15,531 nt of DNA, taken from contig JAUWHQ010000017.1 in the NCBI GenBank assembly GCA_030605805.1, positions 1-15,531 on the forward strand, read 5' to 3'. How positions within the stretch are numbered: the first letter of the stretch is position 1; every line of letters begins with the position of its first letter. The notes under the pieces are model-generated. The model did no database searches, had not been told where the DNA came from, and worked only from the letters and a program-made list of their open reading frames with translations. Shown here in pieces: positions 6,603-13,380 of the stretch. This stretch comes from Methanosarcinales archaeon. Its GTDB lineage: Archaea > Halobacteriota > Methanosarcinia > Methanosarcinales > Methanogasteraceae. Position numbers and translations under genes: made by a program.

Positions 6603-7397
6603 ATGTCTGAAATAGGAAAGAAGATACGGATCGAACGGATCATCGATAGAAAGAGTGGAAAGACTCTGATTATCCCGATGGACCACGGAATATCAGAGGG
6701 TCCGATAAATGGGCTTGCAAATATCGGGGATGCCATAAATAACGCTGCGGAGGGCGGCGCAGATGCGGTTCTGGTGCAGAAAGGGATGGTCAAGCACGGG
6801 CACCGGGGATACGGGCACGACATCGGGTTGATTGTCCATACGAGTGCGTCCACGTCGCTTGGACCTGATCCGAACAACAAGGTGCAGGTGTGCACAGTCG
6901 AGGAGGCGATCAGGCTCGGTGCGGACGCGGTGAGCGTGCACATTAATATCGGTTCTGACACCGAATCAGATCAGCTTGAATATCTTGGCAGTGTCGCGGA
7001 CGACTGCGATTACTGGGGGATGCCTCTGGTTGCGATGATGTACCCGCGGGGGCGCGGCATCCCTAACCAGCACGATCCGACCGTGGTTGCACTTGCAGCC
7101 CGGGCTGGTGCCGAACTTGGTGCAGACATCATCAAGACCAATTACACCGGAGATCCTGAATCGTTCAGACCAGTGGTTGAGGGCTGCCCTGTGCCCGTGG
7201 TGATCGCAGGAGGACCAAAGACAAACACCGACCGGGAGTTTTTAGAGGTGATCCACGACGCGATAAAAGCAGGCGCGGCTGGTGCAGCGGCTGGTAGGAA
7301 TGTATTTCAGGCTGACAATCCGACTCGTATGACGCAGGCGATCTCAGCAATCGTGCACGATGGTGTCAGCGTTGACGATGCATTAAAGATCCTTTGA
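6603..7397 (+). CDS. aroA': 2-amino-3,7-dideoxy-D-threo-hept-6-ulosonate (ADH) synthase
   Basis: This class I (Schiff-base) aldolase-family enzyme joins aspartate semialdehyde with a 6-deoxy-5-ketofructose phosphate to make ADH, the archaeal precursor of 3-dehydroquinate in organisms lacking DAHP synthase. The protein has 264 residues and a TIM-barrel pattern. Catalytic positions align with the characterised Methanocaldococcus MJ0400 enzyme at a constant offset of six: Asp27 in IPMDHG (Asp33), Tyr147 in MYPRG (Tyr153) and Lys178 in GADIIKTN (Lys184, Schiff base). The phosphate-binding ends IAGGPKT (201-207) and AAAGRNVFQ (228-236) are present. Start 6603 has GGTGA four bases upstream; an open frame reaching back to 6510 covers the promoter. 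The usual partner, dehydroquinate synthase II (aroB'), is not adjacent. The alternative, archaeal FBP aldolase, is the closest relative but fits less well. Confidence 0.9.
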   Translation: MSEIGKKIRIERIIDRKSGKTLIIPMDHGISEGPINGLANIGDAINNAAEGGADAVLVQKGMVKHGHRGYGHDIGLIVHTSASTSLGPDPNNKVQVCTVEEAIRLGADAVSVHINIGSDTESDQLEYLGSVADDCDYWGMPLVAMMYPRGRGIPNQHDPTVVALAARAGAELGADIIKTNYTGDPESFRPVVEGCPVPVVIAGGPKTNTDREFLEVIHDAIKAGAAGAAAGRNVFQADNPTRMTQAISAIVHDGVSVDDALKIL

Positions 7398-7470
7398 GTG
7401 AGGAGGGGGCGGGGGTAAGTGGGGAAATAAGAGGTCAGGTACTGCGATTTTGCGGCTCTTTGATATCTCG

Positions 7471-7497
7471 CAACCACTCGCCACCTGTGAGTGGTTG
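7471..7497. terminator. Perfect 9-bp hairpin between convergent genes
   Basis: CAACCACTC (7471-7479) and GAGTGGTTG (7489-7497) are perfect inverted repeats around a 9-base loop. A smaller hairpin, GCTCA TAAG TGAGC (7498-7511), follows immediately. They lie between the convergent ends of the ADH synthase gene and the DUF2283 gene, where a bidirectional 3'-end structure is expected. No T run directly follows on the plus strand, so the terminator call is tentative. Confidence 0.4.
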
Positions 7498-7525
7498 GCT
7501 CATAAGTGAGCTGGTGTGTGAATCA

Positions 7526-7535
7526 TTATATAAAT
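7526..7535 (+). promoter_or_regulatory. Orphan TATA-like element
   Basis: TTATATAAAT is the best TATA match in the region on the plus strand, but it points into the 3' end of the minus-strand DUF2283 gene and no plus-strand gene follows (the first ATG at 7559 is closed after three codons). It also reads as ATTTATATAA on the other strand. It may drive an antisense RNA or simply reflect AT-rich sequence. Confidence 0.25.
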
Positions 7536-7556
7536 AGAAAGAGGTGTATTTAAATA

Positions 7557-7778
7557 TTATGGGACCATAATCATTTTATTATGCAGCAAAGGTTCAAGAA
7601 TCTTCGATGCATGTAATATCTCAATTCCTATGATTTCTTTACTCGTATTTAACTCTACTAATACACCATCTGCAACCTCAACAAATTCCTCTTCTGCCCC
7701 GTCCTTCACAAAAATGTAAAGCGTATCGCCCCCCAGATCATAATTAACCTTTGGCTTTTTCTTTATTCTTTTTATCAT
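7557..7778 (-). CDS. DUF2283 family small protein (candidate antitoxin)
   Basis: The product is 73 residues from ATG 7778. The DUF2283 signature is clear: VNYDLGGDTLYIFV near residues 10-23, then GVLVELNTSKEIIGIEILHASKIL, a compact beta-rich fold. The family is often encoded next to DUF4258-type proteins and is suspected, not shown, to be an antitoxin-like partner. ATG 7778 overlaps the stop of the upstream DUF4258-like gene as ATGA, a classic coupling arrangement; a start at 7796 is possible but has its ribosome site too close. The first residues (MIKRIKKKPK) are very basic. The sequence is notably AT-rich compared with neighbouring metabolic genes, which hints at an acquired cassette. Confidence 0.8.
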   Translation of the reverse strand: MIKRIKKKPKVNYDLGGDTLYIFVKDGAEEEFVEVADGVLVELNTSKEIIGIEILHASKILEPLLHNKMIMVP

Positions 7779-8212
7779 ATCCATATTCTCATCCATCTCC
7801 CACCACTTATGCGTTTTTCTTCTTGACTTTCCTTAATTGGGTGTATCGTAATGATCTCTATTTTATTTCCATGTTTATTATACGTTACAGCCATTGTTCT
7901 CATCTTTCCTGCATAATTTAATTTCTTTATCGCTATGTAATAGGATGTGCTGGTATCATAATAGCGTTCTTCTGCCGCTTCATATACCTCTTTTGGCATA
8001 GCATAAGGAATACCCCGGAGTTTTATCCTCAATTTCAGATGTTCTCGTGTATCGCAGTTGCATATCGCCTTATACCCTTGCATCATCTTCATGTATAAAA
8101 TATGGGCACTATCTGAAAATCCGAGTGTTTTCATCGATTGTGTGGTGACCAAATGCACGAATTTGGCTGCCACAGAATATGGTAACCTCACCGAAAAGTT
8201 CGATTGTGCCAC
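7775..8212 (-). CDS. DUF4258-like protein (candidate RelE/RNase-type toxin)
   Basis: The C-terminal part (about residues 57-135) resembles DUF4258-type small proteins: LRIKLRGIPYAMPKEVYEAAE, a hydrophobic IAIKKLNYAGKMRTMAVTYN strand pair, then IEIITIHPI and RISGGRW. These are found beside DUF2283 and have been compared with RelE-like toxins; activity is not proven. The longest frame (145 residues) starts at GTG 8212, directly abutting the NIF3 stop codon and without a ribosome site. The family is usually 80-100 residues, so ATG 8134, 8092, 8086 or 8083 are serious alternatives. A TATA-like ATTTTATAC lies near 8094-8102, inside the long frame. Its stop overlaps the DUF2283 start. Base composition is AT-rich relative to NIF3. 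Family call is moderate; start is uncertain. Confidence 0.62.
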   Translation of the reverse strand: MAQSNFSVRLPYSVAAKFVHLVTTQSMKTLGFSDSAHILYMKMMQGYKAICNCDTREHLKLRIKLRGIPYAMPKEVYEAAEERYYDTSTSYYIAIKKLNYAGKMRTMAVTYNKHGNKIEIITIHPIKESQEEKRISGGRWMRIWI

Positions 8213-8983
8213 CTACAGATACCACGCCATCTGGTCGAGATGCACCATCCGGGTGTTATCCACCACCTTCACCTCTGGAATATGGTCGATGAATACCGAC
8301 TCGACTGGCAATCGGTCGCACAACCGCTGCATTGCCGGATTCTCGGTCGCATAATGCGTGGCATCGATCAACGCCAGATTCTGTGCACTCCTGATCGCAT
8401 CGTGCCGCAGTTCTCCTGACACAAGGGCATCAGCGCCCCCCTCGATCGCCATCTCCACAAACTCTCCGTTGAGACCGCTGCCCCCGATGACCATCACAGT
8501 CTCTATCTCACGCTCACCGATCCATCTGACAGAGACATTCAGCTTCTGCGCCACAAACTCTGCAAACGCTGAGGTCATCTGGTGGTCGATTCTCCCGATG
8601 CGACCGGGTCCCAGTTCCTCGACATCCTGCAATTCAAGTATCTCTGCGAGCACATCATTGACTCCGCCCTCTGCCCGGTCGTAATTCGTGTGCATCGTAT
8701 ATATCGAGATTTCGCTCTCAAGAGCGATCTTCAGCGAGTCAGAGAGGGTCTTTGATATCCGGTGTATCGGGTGGTATATCGGGGTATGATGCGTGATCAG
8801 AAGATCCGCTTCAGCCCGTGCAGCCTCCTCGAGCACGTAATCGGTGACATCCAGCGCAACAGCAACCTTGTTCACGTTGCCCCCACGATCGAGCACCAAC
8901 CCGATCCGATCCCGGTCGGATTCATAAGCAAGTTCCGGAGGAGCGATCTCCTCAAGAAGAGCAACCATTTCTGATAGCCGCAT
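8213..8983 (-). CDS. NIF3-like dinuclear metal-centre protein
   Basis: This 256-residue protein belongs to the NIF3/YbgI family, hexameric toroids with a two-metal site; annotated as a GTP cyclohydrolase I type 2 homologue, its physiological role is uncertain. Metal-ligand motifs are all present: LITHHTPIYHP (His65, His66), MHTNYDRAEGGVND (Asp102), and DATHYATENPAM (His210, Glu214). SGELRHDA (189-196) is a further family block. Length matches the short form without the inserted PII-like domain. ATG 8983 is preceded by a GTTTAAGT TATA box (9008-9015) whose start site would fall about at the ATG, so the mRNA is probably leaderless. The DUF4258-like frame begins at the very next base after its stop, so read-through into that pair is possible. 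Confidence 0.93.
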   Translation of the reverse strand: MRLSEMVALLEEIAPPELAYESDRDRIGLVLDRGGNVNKVAVALDVTDYVLEEAARAEADLLITHHTPIYHPIHRISKTLSDSLKIALESEISIYTMHTNYDRAEGGVNDVLAEILELQDVEELGPGRIGRIDHQMTSAFAEFVAQKLNVSVRWIGEREIETVMVIGGSGLNGEFVEMAIEGGADALVSGELRHDAIRSAQNLALIDATHYATENPAMQRLCDRLPVESVFIDHIPEVKVVDNTRMVHLDQMAWYL

Positions 8984-9007
8984 ACATTATAGATAGCTGA
9001 CCGGTTA

Positions 9008-9015
9008 GACTTAAA
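9008..9015 (-). promoter_or_regulatory. TATA-like box for the NIF3 gene
   Basis: The minus strand reads GTTTAAGT, centred about 28 bases before ATG 8983. There is no ribosome site in the short gap, consistent with leaderless translation. Confidence 0.45.
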
Positions 9016-9025
9016 CCTTGCGATA

Positions 9026-10147
9026 TCAGTGCGAATCGCCGTTTGACGAGATCGAATATTCCGTGACCGGCTCATCATAATCGTCGAACCAGCAGGCATC
9101 AGGATTGCTCTTGAAGATCAGGAAATCAGCGATCTGCTCAGGATCAGCTGCGCGGTGGTAGCGGAAGAACGTATGCGCATCGGTCTTTCCGACCACCTCG
9201 ATCTTCCCTGTCGAATGGGACATGACCAGCCGCGCCCGCTTGGCAAGACCCGAACAATCCATCTGTGCCCTTTGAAAGATCTCATAAGTCTCCTCGACCG
9301 GAGCAACGAATGCTCGGTTGCCCGCGGTCGGACGACACTGGAAGACATAGTAAGGAACCACTCCGATGAAGGAGAGTTTCTTGAATAGCGCTGACAGGGT
9401 TTTTGGGTCGTCATTGACCCCGCGGATCATCGGCGTCTGGTTGGCGATTATGGCGCCGGCTTTGATGAGGAGGCGTATTGCTTCGATTGCGGCATCGGTA
9501 AGCTCGTTTGGATGATTGAACTGCACCATCACATAGATCCTCTTCTGATCGGTGCTGTATCTCCGTATCATCTCGAGCAAGGACGGGTCATCGATGATCC
9601 GGTATGGGTTGAAAGCAGGCATTTTAGTGCCGATGCGGATGATCTGGACATGCTCAATCTCCCGAATCTGGCTGATGATTCGTTCCAGCTTACCTGTGGA
9701 CAGCATCAGCGGATCGCCGCCAGAGAGCAGGACGTTTGTGATTTTCTCATGCTTGCGGATGTATCGTATCCCTTCGGTCACATCACGAGCGATCTCGTCG
9801 CGACCATTTATGAAAAGCCGCTTTCTGAAACAGAACCGGCAGTACCCGCCGCATACGTCGGTGACCAGCAGGAGTGCGGTGCGTTCGTATTTGTGCTGCA
9901 GACCCGGAATGGCGGTGTATATACTTTCACTGGAAGCATCGAGTCCGCCCCATTCCTCAAGTTCCCATATATTCGGTATCACGATGCGTCTTATAGGGTC
10001 ATCAGGGTCATCCCAATCTATCAGGGACCGGTAGTAATCATTTGTGCGGAATGCGAACTTTTTAGTGACTTTTTTAAGTGTGGATCGCTCTTCATCGCTC
10101 AATTCGTCTATTTGATCGAGTTTCGTAAGATATTTTATGCCTTTCAT
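9026..10147 (-). CDS. KamA-family radical SAM PLP enzyme (not a typical lysine 2,3-aminomutase)
   Basis: The 373-residue protein is of the lysine 2,3-aminomutase fold. The radical SAM cluster motif is CGGYCRFCFRKR (Cys99, Cys103, Cys106) and the SAM-binding GGDP is at 143-146. A PLP lysine candidate is Lys315 in HSTGKIEVVG, aligning with GGGGK of true aminomutases. The two aspartates that bind the lysine side chain in lysine 2,3-aminomutase (Asp293 in QCDL and Asp330 before GGGGK) appear replaced: the first is Arg272 in FQCRPT, the second a valine. So lysine is unlikely as substrate. No beta-lysine acetyltransferase (ablB) is nearby. Start ATG 10147 was chosen over the longer frame to 10252 because the family begins near MKGIKYLTKL; GAGGT lies 9 bases before it. 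It is 42 bases upstream of the NIF3 gene, which has its own TATA box. Confidence 0.88.
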   Translation of the reverse strand: MKGIKYLTKLDQIDELSDEERSTLKKVTKKFAFRTNDYYRSLIDWDDPDDPIRRIVIPNIWELEEWGGLDASSESIYTAIPGLQHKYERTALLLVTDVCGGYCRFCFRKRLFINGRDEIARDVTEGIRYIRKHEKITNVLLSGGDPLMLSTGKLERIISQIREIEHVQIIRIGTKMPAFNPYRIIDDPSLLEMIRRYSTDQKRIYVMVQFNHPNELTDAAIEAIRLLIKAGAIIANQTPMIRGVNDDPKTLSALFKKLSFIGVVPYYVFQCRPTAGNRAFVAPVEETYEIFQRAQMDCSGLAKRARLVMSHSTGKIEVVGKTDAHTFFRYHRAADPEQIADFLIFKSNPDACWFDDYDEPVTEYSISSNGDSH

Positions 10148-10711
10148 CGTTTCGTTACCTCGCTCTTTAAAAGATATGTGACCAGAGAAACCTCGTCGCC
10201 GTAGCGATTTAATTTTCCATCGGAAACCTGACCGCCTTCGTTCTTTTAACAACCTTCATGAACACCGTTATAAGCCTTTCGGTGATTTTGAGCTGGGGGG
10301 TCGCTCCGGTGATTAATCCGAGATCATGGATGTATGAGAAGTGAATTCGTGCTTTGCTGGCACCTGTTCTGCTGGCATTCGAAACGCGGATAGTAGGGGA
10401 GAGAACCTAAAAACAATCCGTAAACGGATCAGAAAGGATTTGGTGTGTGATGCGAAACCCTGTCTGATGCGCAATCCTGAGTTTAGGAGGAGGTCCTGAC
10501 TGCAAAAAACATCATCACACGCTCAACCGTTGACTGGCACAGGCACAAAGGTTACGAAAGTTGTGGAAAAGAGCGGGAGAGCGTAACTTCGCAAAGATTC
10601 CGGAGAGTGCGAGACAGATGAATTCGTTGTTTCCGTAGGTTTAAATTAACCACCCCAAATGATGCAAAGACTTATCTAATATCACGTCATTTATATCTAC
10701 GGAGTGGTTCG
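10148..10711. other. Non-coding gap with short tandem repeat and hairpins
   Basis: No convincing gene is seen in these 564 bases between divergent genes. The left end should hold the KamA-family gene promoter (CTTTTAAAG at 10165-10174 or ATTAAAT near 10207-10214, minus strand). The right end holds that of the membrane protein (TTTAAATT at 10640-10647). In the middle there is a 17-base tandem direct repeat (10448-10481), an ATCCGT-AA-ACGGAT palindrome near 10417-10430, and an 8-pair hairpin (10480-10501) with loop GGAGG. An AGGAGGAGG ribosome-like run at 10485-10493 is not followed by a usable start codon. Confidence 0.5.
10448..10481. repeat. Two-copy 17-base tandem direct repeat
   Basis: TGATGCGAAACCCTGTC is followed at once by TGATGCGCAATCCTGAG. 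The first 15 positions match in 13. Such paired direct repeats upstream of divergent genes can be operator half-sites on roughly successive helical turns; a role here is inference only. Confidence 0.5.
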
Positions 10712-11689
10712 ATGGATCCGCAGTATATAATATTCATAGCCTTTGTCGGTATTTCGCTCATCGCGGGAGTGGCTGCCATGTTCCTCTGGGTCATGGTCTA
10801 CCAGAATGTGCAGAAAGGATCGATCGCGTGGTTATTGCTCGCACTCACCGCGGTCTTCATGATCACGACCTCAATTTTCCCAACGATCGCGATCCAATAT
10901 TCTGGGATCGAAGATGCGACAGATGTGATGCTAATGTTTCTGGCATTCTGGAGTGCTGTTTACACAAGCACCTTCGCAGGCGCCGGTTTTTTGATATACA
11001 GAGCATTTCGGACCGTTCCGAAGGAGTATATCGGCGAATTTCTCGTGGAAGGGATGGTGTGGTCCGTTCCGGAGGCTGACGAGGTGAGCCGCCTCTTTGG
11101 CAAATCGGTACTGATCGAGTACACGCCTGAGAGCAGGTATGAGGATGCCGTGATCGAGGTTACGCTCCGGATATTTGGCGAATGCCGAAATGCGGTGCTA
11201 ATCTCAAACGAGCCAAGGCTATCTGAGTATAAAGGCAGGTTGCATGATTTGGTTGATATGGGTGCGATGAAATTCGTGGAGATCTCATCAACAGCCGAAG
11301 AGATCAGGGAGCGCGATGGTATAGTCACCCTGCCATTGAACCAGATCGATCAATTCGCTAATCTCTTTGAGCAGCTCCCAGAGGGGCTCTGGATCATATT
11401 TGAACCGATAAGTCACATTATTTCCGAACAGGGTGTTGACAAGGCATACGATGCCATTTCAAAGTCTATTGAGATATTTTCGCATAAACAGTTCAATGTC
11501 ATCGGGCTGATCAACAAAGATGCACACGATAAAGACGTGGTGAGTAAATTCGAGGGGTTGTTCATCAATCAGGCGCTCCTCACCACTGATAAGATCCGGG
11601 TGCAGAAAGGCAAGAAGGAAGAATACATCCGGATGATGGCTGGTGAGCAGTTCTTTATCCATGCAGATGCGAAAGAGGGCGAAGATTGA
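10712..11689 (+). CDS. Membrane-anchored protein with degenerate RecA/KaiC-like (DUF835-type) domain
   Basis: This 325-residue protein starts with three transmembrane helices (about 5-29, 38-61 and 73-97). A cytoplasmic domain (about 128-300) follows. Its layout recalls the KaiC/RecA-like fold: strand SVLIEYTPES where a Walker A loop would be, strand NAVLISNEPR, strand WIIFEPISHI at the Walker B position, and late strand FNVIGLINKDAHDKD followed by a FEGLFINQALL segment. The P-loop lysine and Walker B acidic pair are absent, so ATP hydrolysis is unlikely. DUF835 and related archaeal domains show the same degeneration and often serve in signalling. Assignment rests on pattern, not on search. 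The start ATG 10712 has GGAG 7 bases upstream. It stands alone between two non-coding gaps. A role as a membrane sensor or scaffold is a guess. Confidence 0.7.
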   Translation: MDPQYIIFIAFVGISLIAGVAAMFLWVMVYQNVQKGSIAWLLLALTAVFMITTSIFPTIAIQYSGIEDATDVMLMFLAFWSAVYTSTFAGAGFLIYRAFRTVPKEYIGEFLVEGMVWSVPEADEVSRLFGKSVLIEYTPESRYEDAVIEVTLRIFGECRNAVLISNEPRLSEYKGRLHDLVDMGAMKFVEISSTAEEIRERDGIVTLPLNQIDQFANLFEQLPEGLWIIFEPISHIISEQGVDKAYDAISKSIEIFSHKQFNVIGLINKDAHDKDVVSKFEGLFINQALLTTDKIRVQKGKKEEYIRMMAGEQFFIHADAKEGED

Positions 11690-12281
11690 TGATTTGCCTT
11701 GCGCTTGATGTGCTGATGTGTCGATGCTGGGTCTTGTGAATGGGGCGAACGTATGAGAAATAAAACCACAAATGACACGGAGGATCATGAATCGATGGTT
11801 ATCCGGTTGACACGTGGTTTATTCAAAATCCCACACGATATTTGAGCGTATTTCAATCTCCACGACCACAGACACGAGAGAACGTGACTCGAACATACGT
11901 GTAAGTTGGCAGCCATCGCATGGCAGAAATGTTTAAGTATTTTATGAAGAATTGTAAGAAACTATGATAGCCAAAACCATGCTACTTGACCAAACGCGTG
12001 ATTTGTGGTGAATATTTTGTCTAAAATCAGTACTGGAAGATCATAAACGTGCGGCAGGTGTTTGGCTACCACAAGAATCATGAAAAAACGAATAAAATTG
12101 GTGAAAATGGAAAACAAAATATTTGCGACCAATTTCAAGGAATTAAAGAAAGAATTGGTAGTATTAGCAGAAACCGATATCATGGATTTTTGTGAGAACC
12201 GACTCTTGTGCAAACGCAAGGGGTTATTTAGGTCACCACCGATATTCATCATAGACATAATGGATCAGGATTAGTACGACT
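11690..12281. other. Long non-coding or eroded gap, AT-rich in its second half
   Basis: These 592 bases hold no recognisable gene. The first part has an 8-base-period imperfect run GATGTGCT/GATGTGTC/GATGCTG (11707-11731) and an inverted pair, AATAAAACCAC (11759-11769) and GTGGTTTATT (11814-11823), separated by 44 bases. Scattered CCACAAATGACACGG and CCACAGACACGAG-like pieces follow. From about 11930 the sequence is AT-rich, with a strong TATA-like TTTAAGTATTTTAT (11932-11945), then overlapping short frames on both strands (plus 12080-12274, minus 11962-12258), neither with a ribosome site or family resemblance. It may be a decayed gene or insertion. Confidence 0.45.
12080..12274 (+). CDS. Doubtful small basic ORF
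   Basis: A 64-residue frame from ATG 12080 reads as lysine-rich helix (KKRIKLVKMENKIF), then KELKKELVVLAETDIMDFCENRLLCKRKG. It would end 7 bases before homoserine dehydrogenase, so it could be an upstream operon member. Against it: no ribosome site, AT-rich low-complexity composition, a competing open frame on the other strand, and no family I recognise. I list it only as a possibility. Confidence 0.2.
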   Translation: MKKRIKLVKMENKIFATNFKELKKELVVLAETDIMDFCENRLLCKRKGLFRSPPIFIIDIMDQD

Positions 12282-13262
12282 ATGACTCTACGAATATCGA
12301 TTATCGGGTTCGGCGCTGTCGGGCAGGGCGTCGCAGAGGTGTTGATGCGCACGAATCATCCGGTCAGGGTGGTTGCGATCGCTGACTCTCGCGGCGCTGT
12401 CGTGGACTCTTGTGGCGTCGATCTCGCGGATGCGCTGCAGCGAAAGAGGGACGCCGGAACGGTTGCAACCACGGATATGACAGCGATCGATATCATCGAG
12501 GGCGTGGATCATGAGATTATGGTCGAGACGACGCCGACCGAGATGGCAACCGGCGGAATCGGGCTTATTCACATAAAGAAAGCTTTTGAGAAGAAGAGAC
12601 ACGTTGTCACATCGAACAAAGGTCCGCTTGTTGCAAAATATTCGGAATTGTGCAGGATTGCAAGAGAGAACGATCTTCATTTCAGATTCGAGGCAACAGT
12701 CGGCGGGGCGATGCCGATCATCAATCTTTCAGAGGAGATTCTGGCTGGAAATCGGGTTCTTGCAATCGAAGGCGTGTTGAACGGGACATGCAACTACATC
12801 CTGACGCGTATGGACGATGAGGGCGTGTCGTACGAGCAGGCGCTCGGAGAGGCGCAGGAACTCGGTATCGTCGAAGCGGACCCGACTGCTGATGTCGAGG
12901 GGATCGATACCGTTGCAAAGATCGTGATCCTTGCAAACTCGGTATTCGGGATGGATGTCGGGTACGAGGATGTAGATGTGACCGGCATCACAAAGATCAC
13001 GCCGGAAGCGTTCAAACTGGCGAAAGAGGGTGGATACACGATAAGATTGATCGGGGAGATTCAGGACGGAACGCTCAAGGTTGCGCCCAAGATGGTGCCA
13101 AGAAACCATCCGTTGAACATCGGAGGAACCTTCAATATCGCATCCATCCAGACCGAGCTTGCAGGCAGGATTACGATCGGCGGGATCGGCGCAGGCTCGA
13201 TCGAGACTGCGAGCGCGATATTAAGCGATATTCTGTGGATAAAGCGAGTTCTGGGGGATTGA
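12282..13262 (+). CDS. hom: Homoserine dehydrogenase
   Basis: This NAD(P)-dependent enzyme reduces aspartate semialdehyde to homoserine, toward threonine and methionine. It has 326 residues, the short form without aspartokinase fusion or a C-terminal ACT domain, so feedback inhibition by an ACT domain is not expected. The Rossmann motif IIGFGAVGQG is at 7-16. VTSNKGPLV (109-117) holds the conserved Lys113. The catalytic block VEADPTADVEGIDTVAK aligns with the yeast enzyme at an offset of ten: Glu198, Asp204, Asp209 and Lys213 correspond to Glu208, Asp214, Asp219 and Lys223. The C-terminal GIGAGSIETASAILSD closes the nucleotide site. ATG 12282 has only a weak GGA 11 bases upstream. It is followed 118 bases later by the NAD synthetase gene, which seems to have its own promoter. 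Confidence 0.95.
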   Translation: MTLRISIIGFGAVGQGVAEVLMRTNHPVRVVAIADSRGAVVDSCGVDLADALQRKRDAGTVATTDMTAIDIIEGVDHEIMVETTPTEMATGGIGLIHIKKAFEKKRHVVTSNKGPLVAKYSELCRIARENDLHFRFEATVGGAMPIINLSEEILAGNRVLAIEGVLNGTCNYILTRMDDEGVSYEQALGEAQELGIVEADPTADVEGIDTVAKIVILANSVFGMDVGYEDVDVTGITKITPEAFKLAKEGGYTIRLIGEIQDGTLKVAPKMVPRNHPLNIGGTFNIASIQTELAGRITIGGIGAGSIETASAILSDILWIKRVLGD

Positions 13263-13321
13263 CTGCTTTACTGCGGCGTGTCACCTCGCGGACATACGTT
13301 CTATACTGTTATTGTCCGATG

Positions 13322-13331
13322 ATTATTTATG
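13322..13331 (+). promoter_or_regulatory. Putative TATA box for nadE
   Basis: ATTATTTATG is centred about 55 bases before the nadE ATG, predicting a leader of roughly 28 bases. No clear ribosome site lies in that leader, so either initiation is later than predicted or translation does not rely on one. Confidence 0.4.
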
Positions 13332-13380
13332 CGACGGCGTTTGATGAAATGAACAAATCCCCTCCGAGTTCGCATCAACC

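Noticed and set aside
6498..6686. Upstream extension of the COG1361 protein
   Set aside because: It would bury the signal peptide, cross the TATA box and overlap the divergent gene.
9512..10204. 230-residue plus-strand ORF
   Set aside because: It is antisense to the KamA-family gene, whose motifs are unambiguous.
10148..10252. 35-residue N-terminal extension of the KamA-family protein
   Set aside because: Very basic, unlike the family, with the GAGGT ribosome site and TATA-like elements inside it.
10440..10482. C/D box small RNA suggested by TGATG and CTGA motifs
   Set aside because: Box spacing is too short for a guide RNA and the motifs are explained by the tandem repeat.
11962..12258. 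98-residue minus-strand ORF
   Set aside because: It is Phe/Asn/Ile-rich as expected from AT-rich DNA, has no ribosome site and competes with a plus-strand frame.
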